Part shown: piece by piece, positions 8,327 through 13,311 of the stretch | Layout of the letters: every line of letters starts with the position of its first letter | Position numbering within the stretch: the stretch's first letter is position 1 | Source: Acuticoccus sp038745295 | GTDB taxonomy: Bacteria > Pseudomonadota > Alphaproteobacteria > Rhizobiales > Amorphaceae | DNA: 13,311 nucleotides | Assembly: GCA_038745295.1 (NCBI GenBank) | Contig: JBCDLN010000085.1 | Span: 1 to 13,311, forward strand | Direction: 5' to 3' | Made by a program: the position numbers and the translations under genes | Notes under the pieces: model-generated | The model's input: the letters and a program-made list of their open reading frames with translations, nothing else | What the model was told of the DNA's origin: nothing | Database searches by the model: none

Positions 8327-8336
8327 CTGAGTAAGA

Positions 8337-9518
8337 TCAAGGGCGCTTCACAGCCTCCCGTTGGTCAAGCAGGCGCGCAAACTCATCGACCGGCATATTT
8401 GATGTGATGGCATGCTTCAGATGGGCCGCCTGTGTCTCGGCCGCCAGCGCACCCGTAGGCGGATCGTTGTCAAGGTTTGAGGGGAACGAATACCCCTCCG
8501 CCGTCGACGCCACCACAGCATGGAGCTGAGCTTGCGATAACCTACCGTCCGCCCATGCGTTCTGAAGCGCGCCATAGACAGTCTTACACATGCGCACCCG
8601 GTCCACGCTTTCCATAGCCCTGCCGAACGGCGAAGAGATCTGCATCAAATTCATCAAGCGATGAAGATCCGGGGTGCGGTTGTCGCCGGCCGCATGAAGG
8701 AGCGCGGGATTAAAGAACATCGCATCCCCCTTCTTCAGCGGCAATTGGACAAAGTGATCTTCAAAATACTGGCGAAAGTCGTCCCGCCGCCAGGCCACAT
8801 AGCCGGGGCGGTAGAGCTGCGAAAAAGGCAGCAACTTGGTCGGACCGCCGTCGACCGGCACATCACAGTGCGCAATGCCCCCTTGAAGGGTGAGGAGCGG
8901 CGACAAATCGTGCACATGGGCTGGGTAGTGGGCGCACACTTCCGCGGTTTGGAAACCCAAATGATAGTCGCGATGAGGTTGCTGAGCTTTTCCGCCAGGG
9001 TAGACGAGATTGACTTGAACCGTCATCTGATAGTTCGGGCCAAGCCACGCTTCCGCAGCAGCATCCACTGCCGGACACGCGTAGTATCGCACATAGGTTT
9101 CAGGCGAGGCGAAGCATAGTTTTTGGAGCGAATTCCAAATCCGATCATTGCTCCCTGCGGCGGCAAAGTGATCGGCGCCGTCGCCACCCGCCGCCTTTTC
9201 CTCTTTAATGATGCGATTGAAGATCGCCGTCGCGTCATCGATGGCGGCCTGGTCTTCTTGCGCTTTACTCAAGGCAAACACGCCCGCCGAACTGTGCAGA
9301 ACCCTCGCCCACTCCCCCATCAGCGCTTGGCGGGCAGCAGGGTCAGCAAGATCATCTGCAAGCGCTGGAACATCATAAATGGGGATGTTCTTTTGAATGT
9401 CGGCCGCCAGGGGCACATCAGCTTTGGTAAGGCGCCGCTCGGCCAGCGAGGCAAGATCTTCAAGCCGGCATTCGTCGGTGGTGAAGTAGTCCGACGTCAG
9501 TCTAAAATGCGTGTTCAT
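8337..9518 (-). CDS. Phytanoyl-CoA dioxygenase (PhyH) family protein
   Basis: 393-aa putative Fe(II)/2-oxoglutarate-dependent oxygenase. The PhyH-type double-stranded beta helix lies roughly at residues 165-300, with the iron-binding H182-x-D184 (QQPHRDYHLG) and a distal His, probably H275 (PALLHAAGDN). R287 (LHRLMNLMQ), 12 residues on, or R281 is a candidate for binding the 2-oxoglutarate carboxylate. The KKGDAMFFNPALLHAAG stretch is characteristic of the fold. It is longer than usual for the family (about 250-300 aa), with about 160 extra N-terminal residues of mostly helical character and a C-terminal helical extension. The start at 9518 is preferred over the in-frame ATG at 9584 because GGGGAGGGA lies 7 nt upstream. 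It is divergent from the LacI-type gene with 82 nt between starts. Probable role: hydroxylation of a small metabolite in the same pathway as the isomerase; substrate unknown. Confidence 0.88.
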   Translation of the reverse strand: MNTHFRLTSDYFTTDECRLEDLASLAERRLTKADVPLAADIQKNIPIYDVPALADDLADPAARQALMGEWARVLHSSAGVFALSKAQEDQAAIDDATAIFNRIIKEEKAAGGDGADHFAAAGSNDRIWNSLQKLCFASPETYVRYYACPAVDAAAEAWLGPNYQMTVQVNLVYPGGKAQQPHRDYHLGFQTAEVCAHYPAHVHDLSPLLTLQGGIAHCDVPVDGGPTKLLPFSQLYRPGYVAWRRDDFRQYFEDHFVQLPLKKGDAMFFNPALLHAAGDNRTPDLHRLMNLMQISSPFGRAMESVDRVRMCKTVYGALQNAWADGRLSQAQLHAVVASTAEGYSFPSNLDNDPPTGALAAETQAAHLKHAITSNMPVDEFARLLDQREAVKRP

Positions 9519-9564
9519 GATGATCCCTCCCCGCTTTTGCCCCAACTCTACAGGAGAACGGGGG

Positions 9565-9593
9565 TTGAAAGTGCCCCATAACACATCAATAAA
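9565..9593 (+). promoter_or_regulatory. Likely promoter of the LacI-family gene, implying a leaderless transcript
   Basis: TTGAAA (9565-9570, five of six to the -35 consensus) and AATAAA (9588-9593, four of six to the -10) are separated by exactly 17 nt. Transcription would start at about 9600, next to the ATG at 9601, which has no Shine-Dalgarno sequence. TGCCCCA occurs twice in the intergenic region (9538-9544 and 9572-9578), the second between the two hexamers. Confidence 0.4.
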
Positions 9594-9600
9594 CCATCAA

Positions 9601-10632
9601 ATGACCCATCGTTTTCCCATTAAAGAGATTGCGCAGCAGGCCGGCTTGGGAACGGCGACCGTGGACAGGGTCTTGAACAATCGCGCCCACGTCAGCCCGC
9701 AAACCCGGGCCCGGGTGCACGCTGCAATGGGTGAGTTGGAGGCGCAAGAACATCAGCTCGCCGCGCGGGGGCGGCGGATGTTTGTGGACGTGGTTGTGGA
9801 AGCGCCACGTCGGTTCAGTGTTCAGATTGAAGCAGCATGCGCCGCCGCTTTGGCGGATATATCAGGCGCTGTTCTTCGCCCCAGGTTCCTCTTCCAAGAA
9901 ACGATGACAGAGCGGGACGTCACCGCAGCGCTGAAGCGCATTCAAAAGCGCGGGAGCCATGGTGTCCTCCTCAAAGCGCGCGATATCCCTTCCATCCGTA
10001 CCGCAGTGCAGTCTTTGGAGGATGGTGGGATCCCAGTCGTCACCTTGGTGACCGACATTGGCGAGACCAACCGCACAGCTTACGTGGGGATAGACAACGC
10101 AAAGGCGGGACAAACTGCGGGCTATCTCTTGGCAAGTGTCCTCACCACGCCCAAGGGCACAGTCTTAACATCAAGCAGCCAAGAAGACTTCCAAGGTGAA
10201 GTCGAGCGACTGGAGCATTTTCTCACCTGTTTTTCTCAGCTGCGCCCCGACTATAAGGTCGTTGCTGTAGCAGGCGGAGCTGGGCTGTCAGGGGGGACCA
10301 AACAGCGCCTCAGCAAAGAGTTTGGCGGGTTAGAGCGTGTGGATGCCGTCTATTCCATGGGCGGAGGCAACCGGGCGATTTTAGAAAGTCTCCGGGCAGA
10401 AGGGCTGGCGCCGCAACACTTTGTTGCCCACGATCTCGATAGAGATAACCTTGCACTTTTGGAAGCTGGCAAGATCAGCTTTGTTCTCCACCACGACCTT
10501 CAACTCGATATGACTCGGGGTTTTCAAGCGCTGGCATCGCGCCATGGCTTGGCGAACCAACAGGAGGGCCGATTGCTCAGCGACGTGCACATCATCACCC
10601 CCTACAACATCCCAAGATCTTTCTATCAGTGA
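9601..10632 (+). CDS. LacI-family transcriptional regulator
   Basis: 343-aa DNA-binding regulator. The N-terminal LacI helix-turn-helix is clear (IKEIAQQAGLGTATVDRVLNN, written without the first residues FP; about residues 7-27), followed by the hinge region to about residue 58. A periplasmic-binding-protein-like effector domain then runs to the end (VDVVVEAP, GVLLKARD, GIPVVTLVTDIG, YVGIDNAKAGQTAGYLLA, YSMGGGNRAI). The variant ATVDRVLN, rather than ATVSRVLN, is typical of a subgroup common in alphaproteobacteria with sugar or polyol genes. The ATG at 9601 is chosen because the HTH starts right after it; in-frame upstream codons add residues of no family likeness. No SD is present. It is divergent from the PhyH-like gene and probably controls it and the isomerase gene in response to a sugar-like ligand. 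Confidence 0.9.
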   Translation: MTHRFPIKEIAQQAGLGTATVDRVLNNRAHVSPQTRARVHAAMGELEAQEHQLAARGRRMFVDVVVEAPRRFSVQIEAACAAALADISGAVLRPRFLFQETMTERDVTAALKRIQKRGSHGVLLKARDIPSIRTAVQSLEDGGIPVVTLVTDIGETNRTAYVGIDNAKAGQTAGYLLASVLTTPKGTVLTSSSQEDFQGEVERLEHFLTCFSQLRPDYKVVAVAGGAGLSGGTKQRLSKEFGGLERVDAVYSMGGGNRAILESLRAEGLAPQHFVAHDLDRDNLALLEAGKISFVLHHDLQLDMTRGFQALASRHGLANQQEGRLLSDVHIITPYNIPRSFYQ

Positions 10633-10858
10633 CGCATGGGGCGCTCATCCACCGCTGACCCCCGAGACAGCCAGGTGTGATGCCCGCGCCCGCCGACGAT
10701 TTCACCTGCCCGCACCCCACCAAACGCCTGCACCGCCAAACGCCAGCGCCGCCCAAAGGTTGAGGTTTCACGATGGGCGTGACGCTCTCAAAACGCTTTT
10801 GCGGCTCCATGTGCCCCCTGCCTCGCTGGCATGCGGCGCAAAGACAGTCCTACCCCTC

Positions 10859-10888
10859 TTGCAAACATTAAAACACTTGTTCATATGT
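10859..10888 (+). promoter_or_regulatory. Likely promoter of the SmtB-like/metallothionein operon
   Basis: TTGCAA (10859-10864) as -35 and CATATG or ATATGT (10882-10888) as -10, with a 17-18 nt spacer. The start of transcription would fall at about 10894, the A of the ATG chosen for the repressor. The inverted repeat at 10865-10888 covers the spacer and -10, so a bound repressor would block RNA polymerase. Confidence 0.4.
10865..10888. promoter_or_regulatory. SmtB/ArsR-type operator (imperfect 11-2-11 inverted repeat)
   Basis: ACATTAAAACA (10865-10875), CT, then TGTTCATATGT (10878-10888). The second arm read in reverse complement is ACATATGAACA, matching the first arm at 8 of 11 positions. 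The TGTTCATAT half-site and the 2-nt spacer are what is known for operators of SmtB/CzrA/ArsR-family repressors (12-2-12 type). It lies directly in front of an SmtB-like gene, so autoregulation is the natural reading. Confidence 0.6.
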
Positions 10889-10893
10889 CGCGT

Positions 10894-11217
10894 ATGTCAG
10901 GGTACGAACTGCATCGTGATCAAACGACAGAGCTCGCCGAAACGTTCGGCCTGCTCGCCGATCCCACGCGCTTGTCCATCGTTATCGCGTGTATGGAACA
11001 CAAGCGCTCCGTGGGCGATATTGCTGAAAGTCTGGGCTTGTCCGCATCGCTCACCAGCCATCACCTCAGGCTCTTGCGCTCTGCGCGCATTCTAAAGTCC
11101 GAACGGCGCGGTAAACAGGTGTTCTACACCATGGCAGACGCCTGCGTGCACAGCGTCATCGATATCATGATCAAGCATCTTTTCGGCCACGCCCAAGATG
11201 ACACCACCGAAACGTGA
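10894..11217 (+). CDS. ArsR/SmtB-family metal-responsive repressor
   Basis: 107-aa winged-helix dimeric repressor. The family core is clear: ETFGLLADPTRLSIVIACME, then VGDIAESLGLSASLTSHHLRLLRSARIL (recognition helix about residues 48-63), then the wing SERRGKQVFYTM. The last helix carries D82, C84, H86, H95 and H99; D82, C84 and H95 occupy the positions of D104, H106 and H117 of the zinc site of SmtB, suggesting an alpha-5 zinc-type sensor with Cys replacing one His. There is no CxC motif of the arsenic or cadmium type. Start choice is uncertain: 10894 fits a leaderless promoter, 10885 lies inside the operator, and 10831 is also in frame; none has an SD sequence. The metallothionein follows after 13 nt, which strongly supports a zinc/heavy-metal role. 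Confidence 0.88.
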   Translation: MSGYELHRDQTTELAETFGLLADPTRLSIVIACMEHKRSVGDIAESLGLSASLTSHHLRLLRSARILKSERRGKQVFYTMADACVHSVIDIMIKHLFGHAQDDTTET

Positions 11218-11230
11218 TTGGAGACACGTC

Positions 11231-11398
11231 ATGCCAACTGTCACTCACCAAAAATGCGCCTGCGATACCTGCCTTTGTATCGTCAATATCAATGATGCGG
11301 TGAAGAAAGACGAAAAGAACTACTGTAGTACAGCCTGCGCGGATGGCCATCCGGAGGGCTCTGGTTGCGGCCACCCAGGATGCGTTTGCGACGCTTAA
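11231..11398 (+). CDS. smtA: Bacterial metallothionein (SmtA/BmtA-like)
   Basis: 55-aa cytoplasmic metal-chelating protein expected to bind about four Zn(II), or Cd(II), in a Cys/His cluster. Nine Cys (C9, C11, C14, C16, C32, C36, C46, C51, C53) and two His (H40, H48) follow the spacing of cyanobacterial SmtA as I recall it, with one residue fewer before the last Cys group. The motifs KCACDTCLC, YCSTACADGHPEG and GCGHPGCVC match the family closely. The start at 11231 is chosen because TTGGAGAC lies a few nt upstream and family members begin just before the first Cys pair; an in-frame ATG at 11198 would overlap the repressor gene and add unlike residues. The gene is cotranscribed with the SmtB-like repressor; in Synechococcus smtB and smtA are instead divergent. 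Confidence 0.93.
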   Translation: MPTVTHQKCACDTCLCIVNINDAVKKDEKNYCSTACADGHPEGSGCGHPGCVCDA

Positions 11399-11464
11399 GC
11401 ATGTTTCCCGACAACCGGCCAGTCTAACCCAGCCGCCAAAGGGAAAACTCATTTGCCTTTCTTT

Positions 11465-11502
11465 GGTCGGCGCCGCCCCGGAGCGCGCACGCTGCGCCGA
11501 CC
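11465..11502. terminator. GC-rich hairpin downstream of metallothionein, possible terminator
   Basis: GGTCGGCGC (11465-11473) and GCGCCGACC (11494-11502) form a perfect 9-bp stem about 65 nt after the metallothionein stop. Outside it, TTCTTTG and CAAAGAA could pair further across an 11-nt bulge. There is no T-run on either side, so factor-independent termination is doubtful. Confidence 0.35.
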
Positions 11503-11560
11503 ACCGCCCATAACAAAGAACGCTGGCGCCCCCCTTTCCGCGCAGCCAATCCCCGCAGGA

Positions 11561-11578
11561 ATGTGACCCGGGTCACAT
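11561..11578. promoter_or_regulatory. Perfect 18-bp palindrome matching the CRP consensus
   Basis: ATGTGACCCGGGTCACAT is a perfect palindrome and contains TGTGA-N6-TCACA, the half-site arrangement recognised by cAMP-CRP and related Crp/Fnr-family regulators. It lies 171 nt before the start of the unknown gene at 11750. TTGTCG (11583-11588) just downstream could be a -35, but no good -10 follows at the usual distance. Which gene it controls is inferred from position only. Confidence 0.55.
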
Positions 11579-11749
11579 ATTCTTGTCGCTTACTTTGGTA
11601 GGCTTGGAAGATAGCACATCGCATCTAACACGCGGCGGAAGAGCGGCGCGAAGACAAAGACTTTAAATTGTTCGTTCCATGGGAACACAGAGCCTCCAAA
11701 TCAAAAGCTGATCCACTTCACGTGTTTTCAACGAGGAAGGCGTACATCC

Positions 11750-12181
11750 ATGTTGAAGCCAAGGCGCCCTAAACAACTGATCTTTGATGCGCAGGCATCA
11801 CTGGCGATTATCCGCTGGGCTTATCCCGACAACCCAAGCCGGATGATCTCAAGGGACGTGCAGCAAAACCGGGAATTGGCGCAAGATCTCCTGTCGGACA
11901 TGATCGAATGCACCTACCGCCAAGGGTTTGTCCAAGTCCTGTGGAGCTTGACCAACAACCCCGCGATCCCAGCCAGCATCAGCCTCATCCTCGCCTCACC
12001 CGACATTGCCGATCAATATTTCCGCCACACAGATCGGAGCGATGTGCAACGATGGCTGCGGCAGCCCCGCATTTACCGCATGTGCTACAACGTGGTGCGG
12101 CAAAGGTGCCTGACGGAACGGGCCGGCCACATTGCTGCAACGAATGCATCAGGCTTCACCCAACAACGCGGACTAAGATAA
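11750..12181 (+). CDS. Unrecognised 143-aa protein
   Basis: I do not recognise this protein. It is taken as real because GAGGAAGG lies 9 nt before the ATG, it fills an otherwise empty interval, and the residue composition is protein-like. It is basic (Arg-rich, especially after residue 92), with no signal peptide or membrane segment. A likely helical N-terminal half (DAQASLAIIRWAYP, then RDVQQNRELAQDLLSDMIECTYRQGFVQVLWSL) is followed by NNPAIPASISLILASPDIADQYF and an Arg-rich end (RWLRQPRIYRMCYNVVRQRC). Cysteines at 54, 112 and 120 show no motif. The compact, basic, helical profile would suit a nucleic-acid or partner-binding regulator, but that is speculation. Upstream lies a CRP-like palindrome. 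Confidence 0.7.
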   Translation: MLKPRRPKQLIFDAQASLAIIRWAYPDNPSRMISRDVQQNRELAQDLLSDMIECTYRQGFVQVLWSLTNNPAIPASISLILASPDIADQYFRHTDRSDVQRWLRQPRIYRMCYNVVRQRCLTERAGHIAATNASGFTQQRGLR

Positions 12182-12207
12182 ACCGGCGACGCCTGGCACT
12201 GGGTTCG

Positions 12208-12247
12208 CCGTCCCGTTGTTCGGCAAAACCGCAGGTGAAGGGGACGG
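12208..12247 (+). terminator. Weak hairpin after the unknown gene
   Basis: CCGTCCC (12208-12214) and GGGACGG (12241-12247) can form a 7-bp stem with a 26-nt loop, itself holding CGG-CAAAA-CCG. It starts 27 nt after the stop codon at 12181. No T-run follows. Low confidence as a terminator. Confidence 0.25.
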
Positions 12248-12428
12248 GGCACGAGCCACCAGCGCGTTGCCTCAACGTGTTGGCGGGGCCATCACTGACC
12301 GAATGGCCCCCCAAATGAGCGGGCGAATACACTCAGCCATCAAAGGCAAGCATCTGGAGGACTTGCCACCTCACCATCGGGTCCGCTCTCTCCTTGCCCA
12401 CGCGCCCCAAGAAAAGCAGCTCCCCTTC

Positions 12429-12833
12429 TTAGGATGGCGTCCCGACAGCATCGCCCGCCGGCGCCGGCGCGGTCCCTGGCCGGTCGCGGCTGAGACCGGT
12501 GACCGCCAACTCCCTCTCATAGGCGCTCCAATTGGTGCTATAGCCCTTGGCTAGGTCCATCAGCGAGTGAAGCGGATAGATCCCCGTTGCATGCCCATCA
12601 TCAAAGACAATGCGCACCGCATAGCGCCCCACAGCGGCGATTTCCTTGATGGTCACCGCTGCCTTTCCCCCAATGACCTGCCGCGCGCCGTGGCCCTTGC
12701 GCTCAGCAGAGGGGGTGAAAACCCGCAAGTACTCGGCACCCAGCTCAATCTGTTGACCGTCATCATAGGTGACGCGCACCTGATTGCGTGCCGGCGGCAC
12801 CCTGAGTTCGGTGGGCCAGGGGCGTTCTGTCAT
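12429..12833 (-). CDS. DUF971 protein (gamma-butyrobetaine hydroxylase-like N-terminal domain)
   Basis: 134-aa stand-alone version of the small domain found at the N-terminus of gamma-butyrobetaine hydroxylase, called DUF971 in bacteria. Family features seen: WPTELRV at the start, the VTYDDGQQIELGAEYLRV strand pair (residues 21-38), VGRYAVRIVFDDGHATGIYPLHSLMDL (about 68-94), written here with the conserved GIY motif at 84-86, and a closing WSAYERELAVTGLSRDRPG. The last ~15 residues are Pro/Ala-rich and probably disordered. The start at 12833 is preferred over an in-frame ATG at 12872 because GGAGAG lies 7 nt upstream and the family begins there. The function of the stand-alone protein is not established; a role in iron-sulfur or cofactor metabolism has been proposed from gene neighbourhoods, but nothing nearby helps. 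Confidence 0.85.
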   Translation of the reverse strand: MTERPWPTELRVPPARNQVRVTYDDGQQIELGAEYLRVFTPSAERKGHGARQVIGGKAAVTIKEIAAVGRYAVRIVFDDGHATGIYPLHSLMDLAKGYSTNWSAYERELAVTGLSRDRPGTAPAPAGDAVGTPS

Positions 12834-12998
12834 CGGCCACTCTCCATCATCACGCGGCCCGACCCTAAGCACATCAGACCGTGCGATCGAAAGCCCTCCG
12901 GCCCATCATCGGCCCCCAGCTGTCGTTTCCATCAACGTTATTCATTGCCGAACCGCCGTAAGGGGCCGTGCCTCACTGCTCCCGCCTATCGTCAATTC

Positions 12999-13071
12999 TC
13001 CCGCGGTGAGCCTGATGCATCAACCCACGGCTTCGCCTCTTCGGGGTTGACCCATCAGGCCCACCGCGGGA
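12999..13071. repeat. Long inverted repeat with 27-bp arms
   Basis: Left arm 13000-13026 (CCCGCGGTGAGCCTGATG, then CATCAACCC) pairs with right arm 13044-13070 (GGGTTGACCCATCAGG, then CCCACCGCGGG) at 24 of 27 positions around a 17-nt loop; one more A-T pair closes it at 12999/13071. Mismatches are A13009, C13018 and A13019. It would form a very stable hairpin in RNA from either strand. No T-run follows, so it is not a typical terminator. A mobile palindromic repeat (REP/MITE-like) or part of a structured RNA are the main options. Confidence 0.75.
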
Positions 13072-13111
13072 TTCTGATGGTGTCGGCTCCGGAGGAACGT
13101 CGCTGTTTGGT

Positions 13112-13150
13112 GTCCCACCAAAGGAACATGTGAAGGGGTCTTTGGGGGAC
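13112..13150 (+). terminator. Hairpin with a following T-rich tract, terminator-like
   Basis: GTCCC-A-CCAAAG (13112-13123) pairs with CTTTGG-GGGAC (13140-13150), giving 11 pairs with one bulged A and a 16-nt loop. It is followed by TTCTGAGTTTT on the plus strand. No plus-strand gene lies close upstream, so it may end a small RNA or be coincidental. Confidence 0.35.
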
Positions 13151-13199
13151 TTCTGAGTTTTGTCGGAGATTTGAGCGAACAACATTCAAAGCTGCTACA

Positions 13200-13311
13200 C
13201 CTAGAGCGCGATCCGCTGAGTTTGTTTCAAGCTAAGCGGTTGAAAACGTCATCGCCCCTGAAGAGCGCATGTTCTCCTCGCTCGATCTGATCCAGATCGA
13301 GCGCGCCATGC
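13200..13311. repeat. Intergenic repeat-like sequence, reaching the window edge
   Basis: Begins CCTAGAGCGCGATCCGCTGAG (split here: CCTAGAGCGC then GATCCGCTGAG) and resembles the AGAGCGCGATCC-type intergenic repeats frequent in Hyphomicrobiales genomes. AGAGCGC recurs at about 13262-13268. Near the end CGCTCGATCTG (13279-13289), ATC, CAGATCGAGCG (13293-13303) is a perfect 11-3-11 palindrome. Copy number cannot be judged from one window. Confidence 0.4.

Larger units (their letters stand above)
11399..11749. other. Gene-free stretch between metallothionein and unknown gene
   Basis: 351 nt with no credible gene. It contains a GC-rich hairpin (11465-11502), the perfect CRP-like palindrome (11561-11578), a short repeat GTTCC-ATG-GGAAC (about 11673-11685), an AT-rich TTTAAATT (11662-11669) and the ribosome binding site of the next gene. 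It is unusually long for this tightly packed window. Confidence 0.5.
12834..13311. other. Gene-free right end rich in inverted repeats
   Basis: 478 nt in which I see no believable gene on either strand; short open frames here have low-complexity or random composition. It contains three separate inverted repeats (12999-13071, 13112-13150, 13279-13303) and what looks like an interspersed intergenic repeat from about 13200 onward. The last bases may lead into a gene beyond the window. Confidence 0.5.

Noticed and set aside
10633..10858. Possible short gene between the LacI-type and SmtB-type genes
   Set aside because: No start signals or protein-like composition; it appears to be plain intergenic DNA.
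10544..11095. Plus-strand open frame overlapping the ends of the LacI-type and SmtB-type genes
   Set aside because: It overlaps two well-supported genes in another frame and its product is Pro/Ser/Ala-rich and random.
11673..11685. GTTCC-ATG-GGAAC as an EcfG-type stress promoter
   Set aside because: GGAAC fits the -35 of general-stress sigma promoters, but no CGTT follows at 16-17 nt on either strand.
12201..12220. GGGTTCGCCGTCCC as a tRNA T-arm
   Set aside because: No matching acceptor, D or anticodon arms nearby.
12216..12554. Plus-strand open frame of 112 codons
   Set aside because: No ribosome binding site, overlaps the DUF971 gene, and its product resembles nothing known.

Overview
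The window looks like a chromosomal stretch from an alphaproteobacterium. It is GC-rich (roughly 55-60%, estimated by eye), tightly packed, and its protein families are typical of Hyphomicrobiales or Rhodobacterales-like genomes. These include a HAE1-type RND pump, an integral-membrane class III adenylate cyclase, an IS110-family remnant, a DUF971 protein, and an intergenic repeat at the right edge reminiscent of those common in Hyphomicrobiales. The assignment is by feel, not by any search.

Layout, left to right. (1) 1-3952, minus strand: an RND efflux operon, with the periplasmic adaptor first and the inner-membrane pump second; the pump runs off the left edge. (2) 4206-6276, minus strand: a membrane-anchored class III adenylate cyclase followed 52 nt later by an NADPH-dependent FMN reductase. 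(3) 6642-7104: a broken IS110-family transposase lacking its N-terminal catalytic domain and carrying an internal frameshifting deletion. (4) 7354-10632: a small metabolic module made of a sugar isomerase/epimerase-type TIM barrel (+), a convergent phytanoyl-CoA-dioxygenase-like protein (-), and a divergent LacI-family regulator (+). A 23-bp operator-like inverted repeat lies in the likely promoter of the isomerase gene. (5) 10894-11398: an SmtB-type metal-sensing repressor and a bacterial metallothionein (SmtA-like, nine Cys) in one operon, with an 11-2-11 operator-like repeat overlapping the promoter. (6) 11399-12181: a gene-free stretch holding a perfect 18-bp palindrome that fits the CRP consensus, then an unrecognised 143-aa protein. 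(7) 12429-12833, minus strand: a DUF971 (GBBH-like N-terminal domain) protein. (8) 12834-13311: no gene seen, but several strong inverted repeats, including one with 27-bp arms.

The most coherent functional unit is the metal-homeostasis operon: the repressor is expected to release its own promoter when zinc or a similar metal is in excess, producing a metal-chelating metallothionein. The metabolic module is probably controlled by its LacI-type regulator, with substrate unknown. The CRP-like site and the adenylate cyclase suggest, but do not show, cAMP signalling in this neighbourhood. Both regulator genes (LacI-type and SmtB-type) lack a Shine-Dalgarno sequence and have promoter-like hexamers that would start transcription at or next to the ATG, so they may be leaderless. 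I found no tRNA, rRNA or CRISPR array.
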